In this document: positions 1 to 8,929 of the stretch, one piece after another
Numbering within the stretch: position 1 is the stretch's first letter
Layout: each line of letters opens with the position of its first letter
NCBI GenBank assembly: GCA_034430115.1
Contig: DAOUFG010000016.1
Span: 1 to 64,000 of the forward strand
Direction: 5' to 3'
DNA: 64,000 bases
Source: CAIXPS01 sp034430115
GTDB lineage: Bacteria; Chloroflexota; Anaerolineae; J036; Brachytrichaceae
Made by a program: the position numbers and the translations under genes
The notes under the pieces: model-generated
The model's input: only the letters and a program-made list of their open reading frames with translations
Databases searched by the model: none
What the model was told of the DNA's origin: nothing

Positions 1-162
1 GTCGTACTTCGTAAAGCTAAGGAAAAGCGAATACAGCCCCGGGCCAATAAACAGGCCGAAAAAACCGATTAGCCAGGGGACCAGGAAAAGATAGCCATAC
101 AGATTCTCGCGCCGTTTAGCCGGGGACATCCGGCGCACCCGCTTGGCAGATGCCACATTCAT
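1..162 (-). CDS. Sugar ABC transporter permease, N-terminal fragment (cut by window edge)
   Basis: The first 54 residues of an inner-membrane permease of the MalF/UgpA type; the rest lies beyond the left edge. A short basic N-terminus (AKRVRRMSPAKRREN) leads into a hydrophobic first membrane segment (YLFLVPWLIGFFGLFIGPGLYS), with the family's usual continuation towards 'SFTKYD'. The ATG at 162 begins with MNVASAK. It follows a solute-binding protein gene on the same strand by 116 bases, the normal order of a carbohydrate importer operon. The sugar cannot be told from this fragment. Confidence 0.85.
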   Translation of the reverse strand, partial: MNVASAKRVRRMSPAKRRENLYGYLFLVPWLIGFFGLFIGPGLYSLFLSFTKYD

Positions 163-278
163 AGGAAGCGTTCCCTCACCCACATTGCTGGGAAACGATG
201 CCAGGCCCAGGCTCTTATTGTGCAAGCAGACGACCTGGCATCAACGAGTCAGACAAATGAGGCCGAACCGGCACGCTC

Positions 279-1649
279 TCAGGCCGGCTCCATATCGAGC
301 ACTTTCTGGATGTTGTCGTGCAGGTCTTGCAATCCTTTCTCAAATGGAATGCTCTCGTTGGGGTCCATCATCTTGGTCGCCCAGTTACTGCACGCATCGT
401 TATATTCGGTGCCACGCGAGTTAGCCGGCGCATTGGCGAGGATGCCATTCTGCAAGTTGGGGATGAACCACTCGTGAATCGGGTCCTGCTTGATCAATTC
501 TTGCATGACATCGGGACGCACCAGCGCACCCTGCCCACCCACCAGGTTGAAGCCCAGGCACCCCTCCAGGTTGGTGATGTGCTTGATGAATTGATAAGCC
601 ATGTCGGGGTATTGAGACGTTTTGAGGATGTTCCATGTCCCACCGCGAATCTGGCAGGGGAACTTGCCATCCTGGCGCGTGGGGAACAGCCCTTGCGAGG
701 CTTCTGCCTTTGTGGCATCTTTGATGCCCTTCTTATAGTTGCGGACGTTCAACGATCCGCCCCACATCATCACAACTCTATTGTCCAGTTGGGCCGCGGC
801 CATATCCGTAACGTCAGCCGGCCGTGGCAACACCTTATCTTCCACCGCCAACTTATAGGCCCATCGCAGCGCATTTTGGGCATTCGTGTCGGTCATCAAG
901 AGCGACTTCTTGCCCTCTGCATCGATCAGATCACCATTGAACGCGCGCGTCAGCACGACCAGGTGGCTTTCATCGTAAGTGACGCCAAGTCCATAGACAC
1001 TCCCCTTCTGATAAAGCTGATGCGCCCACCCGGCGTAGGTGTCCATGGAGGTCTCGTGCCCTTTCGGGTCGGGCAGCGTCAGACTGGCGGCCTTAAATTG
1101 CACGGCATTGATGACCATCGTATCTTGCCCGGCCCAGCCCCAACTAGGCAAGCCATACATCTTGCCGTTGTATTTTTGCATGTTGATGAACTGGTCATAC
1201 CACTGCGTCAGGTCCGTGTTATCAGCTTTGACCTGATCGTCGATTGGCCCAATGATGTTTTTGTTGATCGCGCGCCAAAAGTGGAAGTGAGAGGGATCAA
1301 AAGCGATGATGTCTCCCAGGTCGCCAGCCGCGAATTGGGCATACATCTTGCCGTAATTGTCCTGCTGGCTAGCCCCCGTTAACGGGCGGAACTCGATTTC
1401 GACATTCGGATGATCAGTGGCAAAAGTTTTTATGCGCTCCTCATTCCAGCCCGTCCCAGGGCCACGGAACGTGTCCCACTTGAGATGAATTTTATCGGTG
1501 CTGGCGGCTTGTGCAGGTGCGGTCGCATCTGCGTTTGCGGATGTACTTGGCGCTTGCGTCGCCGGGGATGCGCAGGCAGTAACTGCGCCTGCGATTGCTG
1601 TAGCCCCAACTGTCTTCAGGAACTGACGTCGCGAGATGTGTTTCGCCAT
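279..1649 (-). CDS. Extracellular solute-binding protein (family 1), sugar ABC importer
   Basis: A 456-residue lipoprotein that would capture a sugar or oligosaccharide outside the membrane and pass it to the permease encoded next (1-162). The N-terminus has a twin-arginine motif (SRRQFLKT) and a lipobox ending in TACASP, then an Ala/Thr/Gln/Ser linker and a binding-protein body with the family's aromatic-rich segments. The ATG at 1649 was chosen over an upstream one at 1859 because it starts the signal peptide and has GGAAGG a few bases before it. A consensus promoter lies at 1767-1795. The ligand is unknown. Confidence 0.88.
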   Translation of the reverse strand: MAKHISRRQFLKTVGATAIAGAVTACASPATQAPSTSANADATAPAQAASTDKIHLKWDTFRGPGTGWNEERIKTFATDHPNVEIEFRPLTGASQQDNYGKMYAQFAAGDLGDIIAFDPSHFHFWRAINKNIIGPIDDQVKADNTDLTQWYDQFINMQKYNGKMYGLPSWGWAGQDTMVINAVQFKAASLTLPDPKGHETSMDTYAGWAHQLYQKGSVYGLGVTYDESHLVVLTRAFNGDLIDAEGKKSLLMTDTNAQNALRWAYKLAVEDKVLPRPADVTDMAAAQLDNRVVMMWGGSLNVRNYKKGIKDATKAEASQGLFPTRQDGKFPCQIRGGTWNILKTSQYPDMAYQFIKHITNLEGCLGFNLVGGQGALVRPDVMQELIKQDPIHEWFIPNLQNGILANAPANSRGTEYNDACSNWATKMMDPNESIPFEKGLQDLHDNIQKVLDMEPA

Positions 1650-1766
1650 AGCAGTTTCACCTTCCTTGGCAGAACAAGTCTTTTGTCGACCACGATTCCT
1701 TCGATGGGGGTTGCAGTGATGTGACCTTCTCGGCGAAGGGTTGAAGCTAAGATGAGGACAATTGCG

Positions 1767-1795
1767 AGTATATCTGCGGGCATGACGAATGTCAA
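1767..1795 (-). promoter_or_regulatory. Sigma-70-type promoter of the solute-binding protein operon
   Basis: On the minus strand TTGACA (1790-1795) is followed after exactly 17 bases by TATACT (1767-1772). It lies about 118 bases before the solute-binding protein start at 1649, leaving a long 5' leader of roughly 110 bases. Confidence 0.75.
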
Positions 1796-1845
1796 TTCGC
1801 GGCGATAGCAACACATACCCAGTCCCCGCCAATGCAGACGGGTGA

Positions 1846-1904
1846 AACAAAAAGCCCACGGCTTCGACACTGCCTACTCACAAGCAATGCAATACCGCGG
1901 GCTT
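1846..1904 (-). terminator. Probable terminator after tRNA-Arg
   Basis: AAGCCCRCGG-type arms at 1852-1861 and 1895-1904 can pair with one mismatch around a long loop of about 33 bases. Read on the minus strand the second arm runs into TTTTTGTTT. It sits just downstream of tRNA-Arg and before the promoter at 1767-1795. The long loop lowers confidence. Confidence 0.45.
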
Positions 1905-1927
1905 CTATAAAAGGCTTAGCTTAAGAG

Positions 1928-2000
1928 CGCCCCCAGCGAGACTCGAACTCACAACCTTAGCATTAGAAGTGCTCCGCTCTGTCCATTGAGCTATGGGGGC
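1928..2000 (-). tRNA. tRNA-Arg (anticodon TCT)
   Basis: A 73-base cloverleaf: acceptor GCCCCCA/TGGGGGC, D-arm stem GCTC/GAGC, anticodon loop CTTCTAA (anticodon TCT, reads AGA), five-base variable loop, T-arm with TTCGAGT, discriminator G. CCA is not encoded. The outermost anticodon-stem pair is a G-A mismatch. A TATAAT box lies about 42 bases upstream (2042-2047, minus) with no clear -35. Confidence 0.95.
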
Positions 2001-2014
2001 TCGCCAAATGGTCA

Positions 2015-2434
2015 CTACGCGTCGTAGATCGGCCGGATTCCATTATACACAGTGCGCCCACTCAACTGGGCCAACACTTCCGACGGTTTACGGTTCATAA
2101 TGGCCGCCATATCCATAGGCGTCAGCGGTTGATTGCTATTCAGCAAAAAAATACGGAACGCTGCTTCAAACACCGGCGTGCGAGACGTGATGAAGTTTGG
2201 ATCATTTGCATTTTCCGTGCGGATTATATGTAGCACCTGGTCCACACGCTGCACTTCCCCCGTTTGCTCGTCCACGTAATCGTACATTTCCGTCTGGCCT
2301 GGGCTTCCCACGCGTTCCTGTTGTTCCGGCGTCAAGCACTTAAAGACATGCACTTTGACGTCCTGACCGTTCTCCTCAAACCAGGCGTAGTCAATGTGAA
2401 ATTTCGTATTTTCTGTTGGTCGGAAGAACTTCAT
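2015..2434 (-). CDS. Uncharacterised protein with a possible winged-helix C-terminus
   Basis: A 139-residue soluble protein I do not recognise. The N-terminal half is polar and aromatic (KFHIDYAWFEENGQDVKVHVF). The last 35 residues (LTPMDMAAIMNRKPSEVLAQLSG, then TVYNGIRPI) read like a small helix-turn-helix/winged-helix unit of the kind that asks whether a site or partner is present. There is no signal peptide or membrane segment. It is the last protein gene of a minus-strand run beginning with holA, and tRNA-Arg follows 14 bases after its stop. The DNA-binding idea is only an inference. Confidence 0.7.
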   Translation of the reverse strand: MKFFRPTENTKFHIDYAWFEENGQDVKVHVFKCLTPEQQERVGSPGQTEMYDYVDEQTGEVQRVDQVLHIIRTENANDPNFITSRTPVFEAAFRIFLLNSNQPLTPMDMAAIMNRKPSEVLAQLSGRTVYNGIRPIYDA

Positions 2435-2586
2435 TTAGGCTCACTTCTACATCAATATTCACCACCCAGCGCGTAGCACGTCGATTCAGGAGCATCCCCA
2501 TCGATCCGTCTGCATGACGCTCACCTGTGTTTCAACCACGTGCACTTAGCCGAATAGCTTGCTGATTATACGGCATGGGGCAATGG

Positions 2587-3156
2587 CTACCTGCGCCGAG
2601 ATTTCAAGAAAATAGCAGCAAGCGTGACAATGCTGAGCACGGAACCAGCCACAGCGCCGGCGATGATCGCCCCGCGCGTATCCAATTGTGGCGACACGTG
2701 CCCTTCCACGTTTCGGGCGATCAAAATACCAACGGTGGAGTCGCGCATGGCGACGTTGGAGGCAACGACCGCCCCAAATGCCGACGAGCGCGCCTCTGTA
2801 ACCTGCTTGGTGGCAAGCCCCAACGCCCCGGCCTGATCCATACGAACGTCACCCTTCGCCGCCACCACGCACGAATAGCTGCTGGCATTCATAGAGGCGT
2901 TGGTGGTCTGCATGTGGCCGATGAGGCTCGATGTGGCTTCCAACGTAGTGACTCTGGCCTGCGCAAAAGCCGTTTGGCGCGCGGTGACCTCGGTGGCCGT
3001 GACGCTCTGCGCCGCGCTTTGATCCATCGTCACCGTTTCGCCATGCAAATGGCGCACGGCAGAATTTTTCACCTGGGCCGTCTTGCTAAACACGTCGCGC
3101 ACATTTTGCTCATTCACGTTGGTCGTTTCGTTAGTGTCCGTATCCATAAGCAACAT
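2587..3156 (-). CDS. Uncharacterised tail-anchored protein with repetitive polar body
   Basis: A 189-residue protein starting MLLMDTDTNE. The body (about residues 20-155) is rich in Ala, Val, Thr and Ser in short alternating strands such as VKNSAVRHLHGETVTM and ATKQVTEARSSAFGAVVAS, a pattern that suits a beta-solenoid or bactofilin-like repeat. It ends with a membrane helix (AIIAGAVAGSVLSIVTLAAIFL) and KSRRR, so the body would face the cytoplasm if the positive tail stays inside after a hairpin, or the outside if it spans once. The orientation is not decided. It follows holA by 13 bases. The start is uncertain: ATG at 3156 or 3147. Confidence 0.65.
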   Translation of the reverse strand: MLLMDTDTNETTNVNEQNVRDVFSKTAQVKNSAVRHLHGETVTMDQSAAQSVTATEVTARQTAFAQARVTTLEATSSLIGHMQTTNASMNASSYSCVVAAKGDVRMDQAGALGLATKQVTEARSSAFGAVVASNVAMRDSTVGILIARNVEGHVSPQLDTRGAIIAGAVAGSVLSIVTLAAIFLKSRRR

Positions 3157-3169
3157 TATAAAAGGCTGC

Positions 3170-4186
3170 CTAAACGCACAGCAGCGCCACCAGCGTGTCC
3201 AGCGCGGTGACATCATCCATGCGACCGGTCTTGATCGCCAGGTCGGCTTGCATAATCGCCAGGTGAGCGCGCTCCAGGTCGGACATGGAGAAGTGTTGCG
3301 CCTGTTGCTCCACCTTGCGCGCCGCCCAGGCATTCCTCACGCCAATGGCTTCCGTCAGTTGATCATCCGGCAGGTTAGCATTTTCTTTGGCCATCATCAT
3401 CAGGCGCGTCTGGCGCGCCAGCATGGTCATGACGATCAGCGGCTGTTCGCCACGCGCCAAAATACCGCGCATCAGGCGGTAGGCGGATTGCCCGTCCCGC
3501 GTGCTGACGGCGTCGATGAACTTAAACATGGCGCTCACTTCTTCTTCAGCCACCAGCAATTCCACGTCGGCCGGCTCGATATGCCGGCCGTTGCAATAGG
3601 CCACCAGCTTCTCCAACTCGTTGTCCAGCTTGCGCAGATATAAGCGGCTATCCTCGGTGAAGTGATCGCGGTCGTTCTTATCGCCCCGGTTGATGCGACT
3701 CGACAACAACTGCGCGGCCTGGGACGTAATCTGCCCGCCCTTCTGCGCAGCACGCTCCACGATCCACTTCACCGGGTCATCCGGCAGTTCGAAGTATTTC
3801 ACGCGCCCGTTTGCCTGCCTGTCTTTGGCGAGTTGCATTACCGGGTGCGTCGCCGGGAGGTCGCTATCCTCCAGCAGCACCAGGGCCGTCGTCTCGGGGA
3901 TGGTAGGCAGATAAGCTACCAGGCGCGAAAGCGCATCGTTCGTATCCTTACCGCCCTTGCGCTTTGGCGTGCCCGCGCGCAACAGCCAATTGCGCACGAT
4001 CACCATGCGTCGCTCGGCCAGGAACGACATCGTGTCGCACTCGGACTGGATATCCTTCAGCGTGGCGCCGGCGTCGAGCGTGGTGATGTTCAGCGCAGCC
4101 AGGTCGGCGTCGCCGACCATCTGCTTCATCTTGTTCACTTCTTCATCACGGGCAATGTCGTTCGGCCCATAAAGTAGATGCCACAT
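3170..4186 (-). CDS. holA: DNA polymerase III subunit delta
   Basis: A 338-residue clamp-loader subunit that opens the sliding clamp. The N-terminal AAA-like domain has the family's opening (LYGPNDIARDEEVNKMK) and the RRMVIVRN strand. The middle carries the typical LVLLEDSDL stretch and a lid region (LSSRINRGDKNDR), and the C-terminal collar domain includes 'ELLVAEEEVSAMFKFIDAVSTRDG' in two adjoining parts. Length is normal for HolA. It heads a minus-strand run with two uncharacterised genes and is divergent from the sialidase-like gene. Confidence 0.92.
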   Translation of the reverse strand: MWHLLYGPNDIARDEEVNKMKQMVGDADLAALNITTLDAGATLKDIQSECDTMSFLAERRMVIVRNWLLRAGTPKRKGGKDTNDALSRLVAYLPTIPETTALVLLEDSDLPATHPVMQLAKDRQANGRVKYFELPDDPVKWIVERAAQKGGQITSQAAQLLSSRINRGDKNDRDHFTEDSRLYLRKLDNELEKLVAYCNGRHIEPADVELLVAEEEVSAMFKFIDAVSTRDGQSAYRLMRGILARGEQPLIVMTMLARQTRLMMMAKENANLPDDQLTEAIGVRNAWAARKVEQQAQHFSMSDLERAHLAIMQADLAIKTGRMDDVTALDTLVALLCV

Positions 4187-4254
4187 AGCTCACCCTAGTG
4201 TACTCTCTCCAACCCTCACGCTATACTCTCTTGGAGCACAAAAACCAACTACAT

Positions 4255-6102
4255 ATGCAGAGAGACATGACAAACGTTCCTGACGCTCGCAATATCCGCA
4301 CCGGCCATGAAATACCGACCGAATACTATAGCGATCAACCCTATATCGTCAAAACGGATGACGGCGCATGGCTGTGCGTGCTGACCACCGGGAGCGGCGT
4401 GGAAGGGGCACATGGGCAGCACGTCATTACCCTGCGCAGCACCGACCACGGCCAAACGTGGTCGCCGCCGGTAGACGTGGAACCCGCCGGCGGGCCGGAA
4501 GCCTCCTATGCCGTGCTTCTTAAGGTACCCGGCGGGCGCATCTATTGTTTCTATAACCACAACACCGACAACCTGCGCGAAGTCCGCGCCGACGACCCGC
4601 CCTTCGCCAACGGTTCGTGCAAACGCGTCGATTCGCTGGGTTACTTCGTCTTTAAGTATAGTGACGATCATGGACGCACCTGGTCCGGCCGGCGTTACAA
4701 CATCCCGATCCGCGAGATGGACATCGACCGTTGCAACCCATACGGCGGTGCGGTGCGCTTCTTCTGGAACGTGGGCAAACCTTTCATCCACGCAGGCGCG
4801 GCATTCGTCTCGGTGCACAAAGTCGGTGGGTTCGGCGAAGGGTTCTTCACCCGCTCCGAGGGCGTGCTGCTGCGCAGCGCTAATCTGTTAACAGAGGAAG
4901 ACCCCACACAGATCACCTGGGAGACGCTGCCCGATGGCGATTTCGGCCTGCGCACGCCTCCGGGGGGCGGGCCAATCTCCGAGGAGCAGAGCTACGTCGT
5001 GCTCAGCGACGGATCGTTCTACTGCGTCTATCGTAGCGTGGATGGGCACCCGGTGTGCACCTACAGCCGCGACGGCGGCCACACTTGGACGGCGCCAACC
5101 TACCTGGCCTATGCCGATGGTCGTTTGATGAAACATCCACGCGCAGCCAATTTCGCCTGGCGGTGCGCCAACGGCAAATATCTGTACTGGTTCCACAATC
5201 ACGGTGGCCGATTCATCCGCGAACGCGCCTACGGCATCAACCCCTATGATGATCGCAATCCTGTATGGCTATGCGGCGGGGTCGAAGCCGATTCCCCAGC
5301 CGGCAAAATTATTCGCTGGTCGCAGCCCGAAATTGTGCTCTACGACGACGATCCCTACGTTCGGATGAGCTACCCCGACCTGGTTGAAGATGGCGGGAAT
5401 TACTATCTGACTGAAACGCAGAAGGACATTGCGCGGGCTCACCAGGTAGACCCGGCCTTGCTGGATGGGCTGTGGCACCAATTCGAGCGCGCCAACGTCA
5501 CGAACGAAGGGCTGCTGCTCGACCTACCAGGTGCAGCACCGAACATGCCCAGCACCACCCAGATGCCCCGCCTGCCGTCCTTCTGCGCACGCGACGAAGG
5601 ACGGGCCGACTATGGCAGCCAGGATCTGCGCCAGGGGTTCAGCCTGGAATTGTGGCTGCAATTAGATGACCTCGCCGGCGGGCAAGTGATACTGGATACG
5701 CGCACCCCAAGCGACAAGGGCATTTGCCTGCTTACCAGACAGCCGGGGGCGCTAGAAATATCCCTGAACGACGGGCGCACCGAAAATCGCTGGGCCAGTG
5801 ATGCGCACCTGCTGCGCCCAGGCCGGCTGCATCACGTGGTGATCGTGGTGGATGGCGGGCCGAAGATCATCAGCTTCATCGTAGACGGCCAACTGTGTGA
5901 TGGCGGCACCGAGCGCCAGTTTGGGTGGGGCCGCTTCAGCCCGCACCTGCGCGAAGTCAACGGCATGCCTACGCTCCAAATCGGTCCGCGCTTAGCCGGC
6001 GCAGTGAAATGCCTGCGCATCTACAACCGTTCTCTGCGCATTTCTGAGGCAATCGCGAACTTCCGCGCGGGCTGCACAGCACTGGGCAAAGCTCACACAT
6101 AG
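4255..6102 (+). CDS. Sialidase-like (BNR repeat) protein with C-terminal LamG-like domain
   Basis: About 615 residues. The N-terminal two thirds form a six-bladed sialidase-type propeller, shown by three Asp-box motifs (STDHGQTW, SDDHGRTW, SRDGGHTW). From about residue 435 a concanavalin/LamG-like sandwich follows (FSLELWLQLDD, LHHVVIVVDGG). No signal peptide is visible, so a cytoplasmic or non-classical location is possible. The true sialidase arginine triad cannot be confirmed by eye, so it may be another exo-glycosidase or a lyase. The start is uncertain: ATG 4255, or ATG 4267 after AGAGAG. It overlaps the convergent SDR gene by 10 bases. Confidence 0.8.
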   Translation: MQRDMTNVPDARNIRTGHEIPTEYYSDQPYIVKTDDGAWLCVLTTGSGVEGAHGQHVITLRSTDHGQTWSPPVDVEPAGGPEASYAVLLKVPGGRIYCFYNHNTDNLREVRADDPPFANGSCKRVDSLGYFVFKYSDDHGRTWSGRRYNIPIREMDIDRCNPYGGAVRFFWNVGKPFIHAGAAFVSVHKVGGFGEGFFTRSEGVLLRSANLLTEEDPTQITWETLPDGDFGLRTPPGGGPISEEQSYVVLSDGSFYCVYRSVDGHPVCTYSRDGGHTWTAPTYLAYADGRLMKHPRAANFAWRCANGKYLYWFHNHGGRFIRERAYGINPYDDRNPVWLCGGVEADSPAGKIIRWSQPEIVLYDDDPYVRMSYPDLVEDGGNYYLTETQKDIARAHQVDPALLDGLWHQFERANVTNEGLLLDLPGAAPNMPSTTQMPRLPSFCARDEGRADYGSQDLRQGFSLELWLQLDDLAGGQVILDTRTPSDKGICLLTRQPGALEISLNDGRTENRWASDAHLLRPGRLHHVVIVVDGGPKIISFIVDGQLCDGGTERQFGWGRFSPHLREVNGMPTLQIGPRLAGAVKCLRIYNRSLRISEAIANFRAGCTALGKAHT

Positions 6103-7073
6103 TGATTGGCGCGGTACCAATCATAGGCGCGTTGAGCCGTTTCTTCGTAAGGGCGCGTCGTCAGGCCCAATTCGCGCCGCGCCTTGGCGCTGCTATACCA
6201 CAGCGTGCGCGTGGAAAAGCGCAACTGGTCACCATTGGCCGGCAACGCAATACCCAGCTTGCGCAACAAATCAACGATCCCCGCCAACCCAAACATCACC
6301 CTGCGCGGCAGCCGGATATGCGGCACTGGACGGCCAACCACCCGCGCCGTGATGGCCAGCATGTCGCGGTACCACAAGTTCTCGCCACCCAGGATATAGC
6401 GCTCGCCCGTGCGCCCGCGCTCCGCCGCCGCGATTTCCCCAGCGCACACGTCGGCCACGTCGATCACGCATACGCCCCCCGGCGGATAGGCCGGAATCCC
6501 CAGCCGCCTCTCCTGCACCACCAGGCTGCCGCTGATCTGGTTGACGTCGCGCGGGCCGATCACCACCGCCGGGTTCACCACCACCACGTCCTGCCCGGCC
6601 CGCACTGCCCCCTGCACCACTTGCTCCGCCAGGTATTTGCTATAGCCATAGTGAAATTCTTCCGCGCGCAGGTTAAACGCCGACGACTCATCCGCCTGCT
6701 GCCCAAATGCGGGCTGGCCCAGCGCCGCCACGCTACTGGTATACACCACCCGTTCCACACCGGCAGCCCGCGCGGCGCGTAACACGTTTTGGGTGCCTTG
6801 CACGTTCACCCGATACAGACGGTCCTTGCCCACGCGCCAATAATCCGCAACAGCCGCCACGTGAAACACCACCTGAACACCATGCATCGCCCGGACGAGC
6901 GTTTCCGGCTGCAATACGTCCCCAATCACCGGCTCGTAACACAACCCCTGCAACGCGCGCAGCGCCGATGTGCCGCGCCGCAACGCCACTACGTGCCAGC
7001 CTCGTTGAGTCACGGCTTCCACCAAATTCGCACCTACGCAGCCGGTTGCGCCCGTAATAAGCACCTTCATCAT
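6093..7073 (-). CDS. NAD(P)-dependent epimerase/dehydratase (extended SDR, DFR/HpnA-like)
   Basis: A 326-residue extended short-chain dehydrogenase. The Rossmann glycine motif is at the very start (LITGATGCVGANL), followed by an acidic-strand region, VVFHVAAVADYW, and the catalytic YSKYLAEQ (Tyr-x3-Lys), with Ser in YTSSVAA. It resembles the dihydroflavonol-reductase/HpnA-type branch that acts on sugar or isoprenoid-linked substrates, and uppP is divergently encoded next door, but the substrate is not readable. MM at the start leaves 7073 or 7070 as the first codon. Confidence 0.87.
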   Translation of the reverse strand: MMKVLITGATGCVGANLVEAVTQRGWHVVALRRGTSALRALQGLCYEPVIGDVLQPETLVRAMHGVQVVFHVAAVADYWRVGKDRLYRVNVQGTQNVLRAARAAGVERVVYTSSVAALGQPAFGQQADESSAFNLRAEEFHYGYSKYLAEQVVQGAVRAGQDVVVVNPAVVIGPRDVNQISGSLVVQERRLGIPAYPPGGVCVIDVADVCAGEIAAAERGRTGERYILGGENLWYRDMLAITARVVGRPVPHIRLPRRVMFGLAGIVDLLRKLGIALPANGDQLRFSTRTLWYSSAKARRELGLTTRPYEETAQRAYDWYRANHYV

Positions 7074-7165
7074 GTGATACTCATCGCGAATTGACGTATA
7101 ACCCTAAGCAGTTTACGATTCATCGCATCTCAAACTTACGGGACATCATAACTGGAAATACACCT

Positions 7166-7996
7166 ATGGATTTTCTGCTGATCCTAAAATCGATCGTGAT
7201 GGGTATTGTCGAGGGTTTAACCGAGTTCCTGCCCATTTCCTCCACGGGCCATCTGATTATCACTGGCAACATTCTGCAATTTGAGCAAAGTATCGGCAGC
7301 AAAGCCATCGCCGACACTTTTGAAATTTTCATCCAACTCGGCGCGATTCTGGCGGTCGTCGTCTACTTCCTGCGGGATTTGCTCGATCTGCTGCGGCGTG
7401 CGCCGACCGATCGCAACGCACAGCGCTTGCTCATCGGCATTCTCATCGCCTTCATCCCAGCCGGGTTGGTTGGCTTCCTCTTTAACAATCTTATCGACAA
7501 GTATCTATTCAGCCCTTTCACAGTCGGCATCGCGCTGGTCGTGGGTGGCGTCATCATCCTGATTGTGGAAAATTGGGCGCACGGGCGCAAGCAACCCACC
7601 ACCACACTCGAAGCCGTGAGCTATCAGCAAAGCCTGGGGATCGGTATCGCGCAAGTCGCGTCGCTATTCCCCGGCATGTCACGTTCGGCCGCCACCATCG
7701 TGGGTGGGTTGCTCGTGGGGCTGGATCGGCCTACCGCGCTACGCTTCTCCTTTTACCTCTCCATCCCAACCATGATCATTGCCAGTGTCTACAAGCTTTA
7801 TAAGGACATCGGCAACATCCACGGCAATCAAATCGTGGCATTCCTGGTAGGCCTGATCGTTTCCTTCATCGTGGCGCTGGTCGTCATCAAGTGGTTCCTG
7901 AGCTACGTTTCGCAGCATGATTTCAAGCCCTTCGCCTGGTACCGCCTGGCATTAGGCGGGCTCATGATCGCGCTCTACTTCCCGCTCCCGCATTGA
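7166..7996 (+). CDS. uppP: Undecaprenyl-diphosphatase UppP/BacA
   Basis: A 276-residue membrane enzyme that removes a phosphate from undecaprenyl diphosphate to recycle the lipid carrier of cell-wall synthesis. Its two signature regions are present: EGLTEFLPISSTGHL near the N-terminus, and LFPGMSRSAATIVGG in the second half. About eight hydrophobic helices are seen. I set the start at ATG 7166 (MDFLLILKSIVMG) rather than 7091 because the family begins there and GGAAA precedes it. Confidence 0.95.
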   Translation: MDFLLILKSIVMGIVEGLTEFLPISSTGHLIITGNILQFEQSIGSKAIADTFEIFIQLGAILAVVVYFLRDLLDLLRRAPTDRNAQRLLIGILIAFIPAGLVGFLFNNLIDKYLFSPFTVGIALVVGGVIILIVENWAHGRKQPTTTLEAVSYQQSLGIGIAQVASLFPGMSRSAATIVGGLLVGLDRPTALRFSFYLSIPTMIIASVYKLYKDIGNIHGNQIVAFLVGLIVSFIVALVVIKWFLSYVSQHDFKPFAWYRLALGGLMIALYFPLPH

Positions 7997-8008
7997 CCCC
8001 TGCAAATC

Positions 8009-8050
8009 GGGCGGACCTTGCAGTACAACACAATCCTTACAAGGCCCGCC
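8009..8050. terminator. Hairpin after uppP, possible terminator
   Basis: Arms GCGGACCTTG (8011-8020) and CAAGGCCCGC (8040-8049) pair with one mismatch around a 19-base loop, extending by G-C pairs outward. No T tract follows on the plus strand, so it may be a processing or pause site rather than a strong terminator. Confidence 0.4.
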
Positions 8051-8080
8051 TGATGCGGCATTCCATCGCTATAGATTTCG

Positions 8081-8109
8081 TTGACACGCTATTATGCTTG
8101 TGATATATT
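8081..8109 (+). promoter_or_regulatory. Sigma-70-type promoter of the cytochrome bc operon
   Basis: TTGACA (8081-8086), a spacer of exactly 17 bases, then TATATT (8104-8109). The predicted transcript starts near 8116 and has a leader of about 160 bases before the Rieske gene. Confidence 0.8.
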
Positions 8110-8276
8110 GCACAAGCCCTTACCGTCGAGAAGATGCCTGAAGCCTTTCAGTCATACTTCTTGGATGTGGATTAAGTGTATTGTGTAAACTGGTTATTTG
8201 TGTTGATGGTTCGAGGCATTGCAGACTCTATCCCTATGTCAATGCCTTGAGTGTCGAGAGGTAAGAAGGAGAAAAG

Positions 8277-8894
8277 ATGGCAGAAACAACAGCACCATCG
8301 CCTGCGGCCCCCGCGCCTAAACCGGCGCCAGCCAAAGCCCCCCCACCGAAGCCAGCCGCGCCGCCCACGCCGACAGCTCCTAAAAGCGTGACACGGCGTG
8401 AATTTCTATACTACATTTGGGGTGCCAGCATGGCACTCTTCCTGGTCGAGACGGCCGGCATCTCTGTACTCTTTGCATTGCCCCGCTTCCGCGAAGGCGA
8501 ATTCGGCGGCATCATCCGCGTCAACGCTTCGGACTTCCCCGCGGTAGATAGTGCACCAGTTGCCAACAACGAAGGCAAGTTTTGGATGGTCACTACCAAC
8601 GACGGCATCGTTGCACACTATAAAGTCTGTACACACCTGGGCTGCATCTACAAGTGGGATGAACTCGGCAAACGGTTTGCCTGCCCCTGTCACGGCTCAC
8701 AATTTAGCGAAAATGGCGACTGGATCGCCGGCCCCGCGCCACGCGGGCTGGATCGCTTTGCCCTCCAGGTGTTTGATAAAAGCGGCAAGTTGCTGGCGGA
8801 TTCAGCAGATGGAAAACCACTTCCGCTCCCTGCCGATGCCTTCACAGTGGGCGTAAACACCGGCAAGAAAATCTTGGGTAAGTCGCACTTCTAA
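8277..8894 (+). CDS. Rieske iron-sulfur protein of a cytochrome bc complex
   Basis: A 205-residue subunit that carries one electron from quinol to cytochrome c. An unusual Pro/Ala-rich N-terminus of about 40 residues (PAPKPAPAKAPPPKP) precedes a twin-arginine motif (VTRREFLYY) and one membrane helix. The 2Fe-2S site is complete: CTHLGC and CPCHGS. After CHGS the residue corresponding to the potential-raising tyrosine is Phe (CHGSQF), which fits a lower-potential, menaquinol-type centre (inference). AAGAAGGAGAAAAG stands before the ATG. First gene of a three-gene operon. Confidence 0.93.
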   Translation: MAETTAPSPAAPAPKPAPAKAPPPKPAAPPTPTAPKSVTRREFLYYIWGASMALFLVETAGISVLFALPRFREGEFGGIIRVNASDFPAVDSAPVANNEGKFWMVTTNDGIVAHYKVCTHLGCIYKWDELGKRFACPCHGSQFSENGDWIAGPAPRGLDRFALQVFDKSGKLLADSADGKPLPLPADAFTVGVNTGKKILGKSHF

Positions 8895-8929
8895 CCGCCG
8901 ATCAGATTCCCCATTGAGGAGCAGCGAGC

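Noticed and set aside
318..1382. Long plus-strand open frame opposite the first binding-protein gene
   Set aside because: It is the complement of a clear solute-binding protein with a signal peptide, promoter and ribosome-binding site, and its own translation resembles no family.
1616..1870. Upstream extension of the first binding protein to 1859
   Set aside because: The extension lacks signal-peptide character and would cross the promoter at 1767-1795; the ATG at 1649 has a ribosome-binding site and starts a twin-arginine leader.
8184..8189. TGTAAA half-site before the cytochrome bc operon
   Set aside because: There is no second half-site at the 11-base step, so it does not match the operator found at 26971 and 28946.
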